A stretch of 64,000 bases of DNA. Origin: Carboxydothermus pertinax (GTDB taxonomy: Bacteria; Bacillota; Z-2901; Carboxydothermales; Carboxydothermaceae). Below, one piece after another: positions 63,548 to 64,000 of this stretch; within the stretch, counting starts at the first letter, position 1; each line of letters begins with the position of its first letter. Location of the stretch: contig NZ_BDJK01000009.1 of the NCBI RefSeq assembly GCF_001950255.1, positions 1 to 64,000 of the forward strand. The letters run 5' to 3'. Under the pieces are notes generated by a model. The model had not been told where the DNA came from and did not search any database. It was given only the letters and a program-made list of their open reading frames with translations. The translations under genes were made by a program, and so were the position numbers.

Positions 63548-64000
63548 TTGAGTTTACCTACACCTGTTCCTATTGGCGTTGGTGCTGGACTTTCCCTGGA
63601 TGTAGAGTATATTAAGCCCCGCGAACAGCTATTAGGTGGTCGGAGAATTTTGGTTTATCCGGTAAAATTTATTTGCGGCTTCATTCCAAACCCTTCAGGA
63701 CCTCCAGAGGCAACATTGCCACCGGGCGAAGAGCCGCCATTAAAGCCTGCTAATTATGCCACGGCGATCAATGTAATAAACCTTACCGATCATACAATTT
63801 CCTTTAATAAAAAGGCGGTAATAGCGCTGCCGGAAGGAGAACACAATAATCCTATAATCGGAGATAAAATTACTGAAACTTTACTTCCCAATGCAGCATT
63901 GGAAATAGACTGTAACGATATTGTTAATAATCTCTTATATGGAAAAAACCTTCCACCGGTAACGCTTTTAAAGGGGTTTGTGGTAATTGAAATTCCGAAA
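63548..64000 (+). CDS. Unrecognised protein, cut by window end
   Basis: An open frame of 151 codons that runs off the window. AAGGAGGG lies 8 bases before a TTG start. The protein begins SLPTPVPIGVGAGLSLDVEYI, has RRILVYPVKFICGFIPNPSG, then a proline/glutamate-rich linker (PPEATLPPGEEPPLKPAN) and a beta-strand-rich stretch (AINVINLTDHTISFNKKAV). No signal peptide or catalytic motif is visible. Its composition suggests a structural or surface-type beta protein. It lies downstream of the SCIFF genes, but a probable terminator intervenes. Function unknown. Confidence 0.7.
   Translation, partial: MSLPTPVPIGVGAGLSLDVEYIKPREQLLGGRRILVYPVKFICGFIPNPSGPPEATLPPGEEPPLKPANYATAINVINLTDHTISFNKKAVIALPEGEHNNPIIGDKITETLLPNAALEIDCNDIVNNLLYGKNLPPVTLLKGFVVIEIPK

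Overview
The window is chromosomal DNA from an anaerobic, endospore-forming, probably thermophilic member of the Firmicutes (Bacillota). Gene content and style look to me most like Carboxydothermus (C. hydrogenoformans or a close relative), but that is recognition from memory and was not checked by a search. The evidence for the group is direct: the replication-origin core (jag, yidC, rnpA, rpmH, oriC, dnaA, dnaN, S4 protein, recF, remB, gyrB, gyrA) lies in the order known from Bacillus subtilis; sporulation-type genes (yyaC, bofA, soj/parB) are present; and the window has a long Bacillus-type SRP RNA, a T-box leader, and a SCIFF peptide with its radical SAM maturase. I see no phage, transposon, CRISPR array or rRNA.

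Layout. 1-2.4 kb: MscS channel, DUF951, ychF. 2.4-3.9 kb: a TusA-like protein and a YedE-type transporter. 4.0-6.5 kb: a split NHEJ operon (Ku, ATP-dependent ligase, LigD-type polymerase). 6.5-12 kb: housekeeping and membrane genes, including yyaC overlapping the ykuS-like gene tail to tail. 12.0-14.7 kb: larE-larB-larC for the nickel-pincer cofactor, with no larA here. 14.8-16.7 kb: a LysR regulator and YeiH-type exporter. 16.9-18.1 kb: a cysteine desulfurase. 18.1-26.1 kb: minus-strand origin-left arm (parB, parA, two parS sites, rsmG, mnmG, mnmE, jag, yidC, yidD, rnpA, rpmH). 26.1-28.1 kb: bipartite oriC around dnaA. 28.1-36.8 kb: plus-strand arm through gyrA, then pdxS-pdxT. 36.9-41.4 kb: a T-box-controlled serine block (class V aminotransferase, serA), then serS. 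41.4-42.3 kb: an MNT/HEPN toxin-antitoxin pair, followed by three tRNAs.

The most interesting region is 42.8-51.0 kb, a single-strand run of sulfur genes: APS kinase, a TauE-like permease, AprA-like and AprB-like APS reductase subunits, ATP sulfurylase, a ThiS-like sulfur carrier, an E1-like activating enzyme, a JAMM protease fused to a siroheme sulfite reductase and a 2[4Fe-4S] ferredoxin domain, a TusA-like protein, and an O-acetylhomoserine sulfhydrylase. Read together they outline sulfate to sulfite to sulfide to a protein thiocarboxylate to homocysteine. The carrier ends in Gly-Gly-Gly-Gly followed by Tyr-Ala-Phe-Ala, so it would need proteolytic trimming before activation, and the fused JAMM domain is an obvious candidate for that job. 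The logic resembles the HcyS/HcyF/HcyD system of Wolinella succinogenes and the CysO/Mec system of mycobacteria, but the JAMM-sulfite reductase fusion is unusual.

51-61 kb: tRNAs, tadA, a polysaccharide deacetylase, SRP RNA, dnaX-ebfC-recR-bofA, a flavoprotein, purA, a class IV aminotransferase, a HAD protein and three more tRNAs. 61-64 kb: a coiled-coil protein built on a 21-bp tandem repeat, the SCIFF peptide gene (43 codons) and its maturase, and an unrecognised gene cut by the window end. The first 163 bases hold nothing I can identify.
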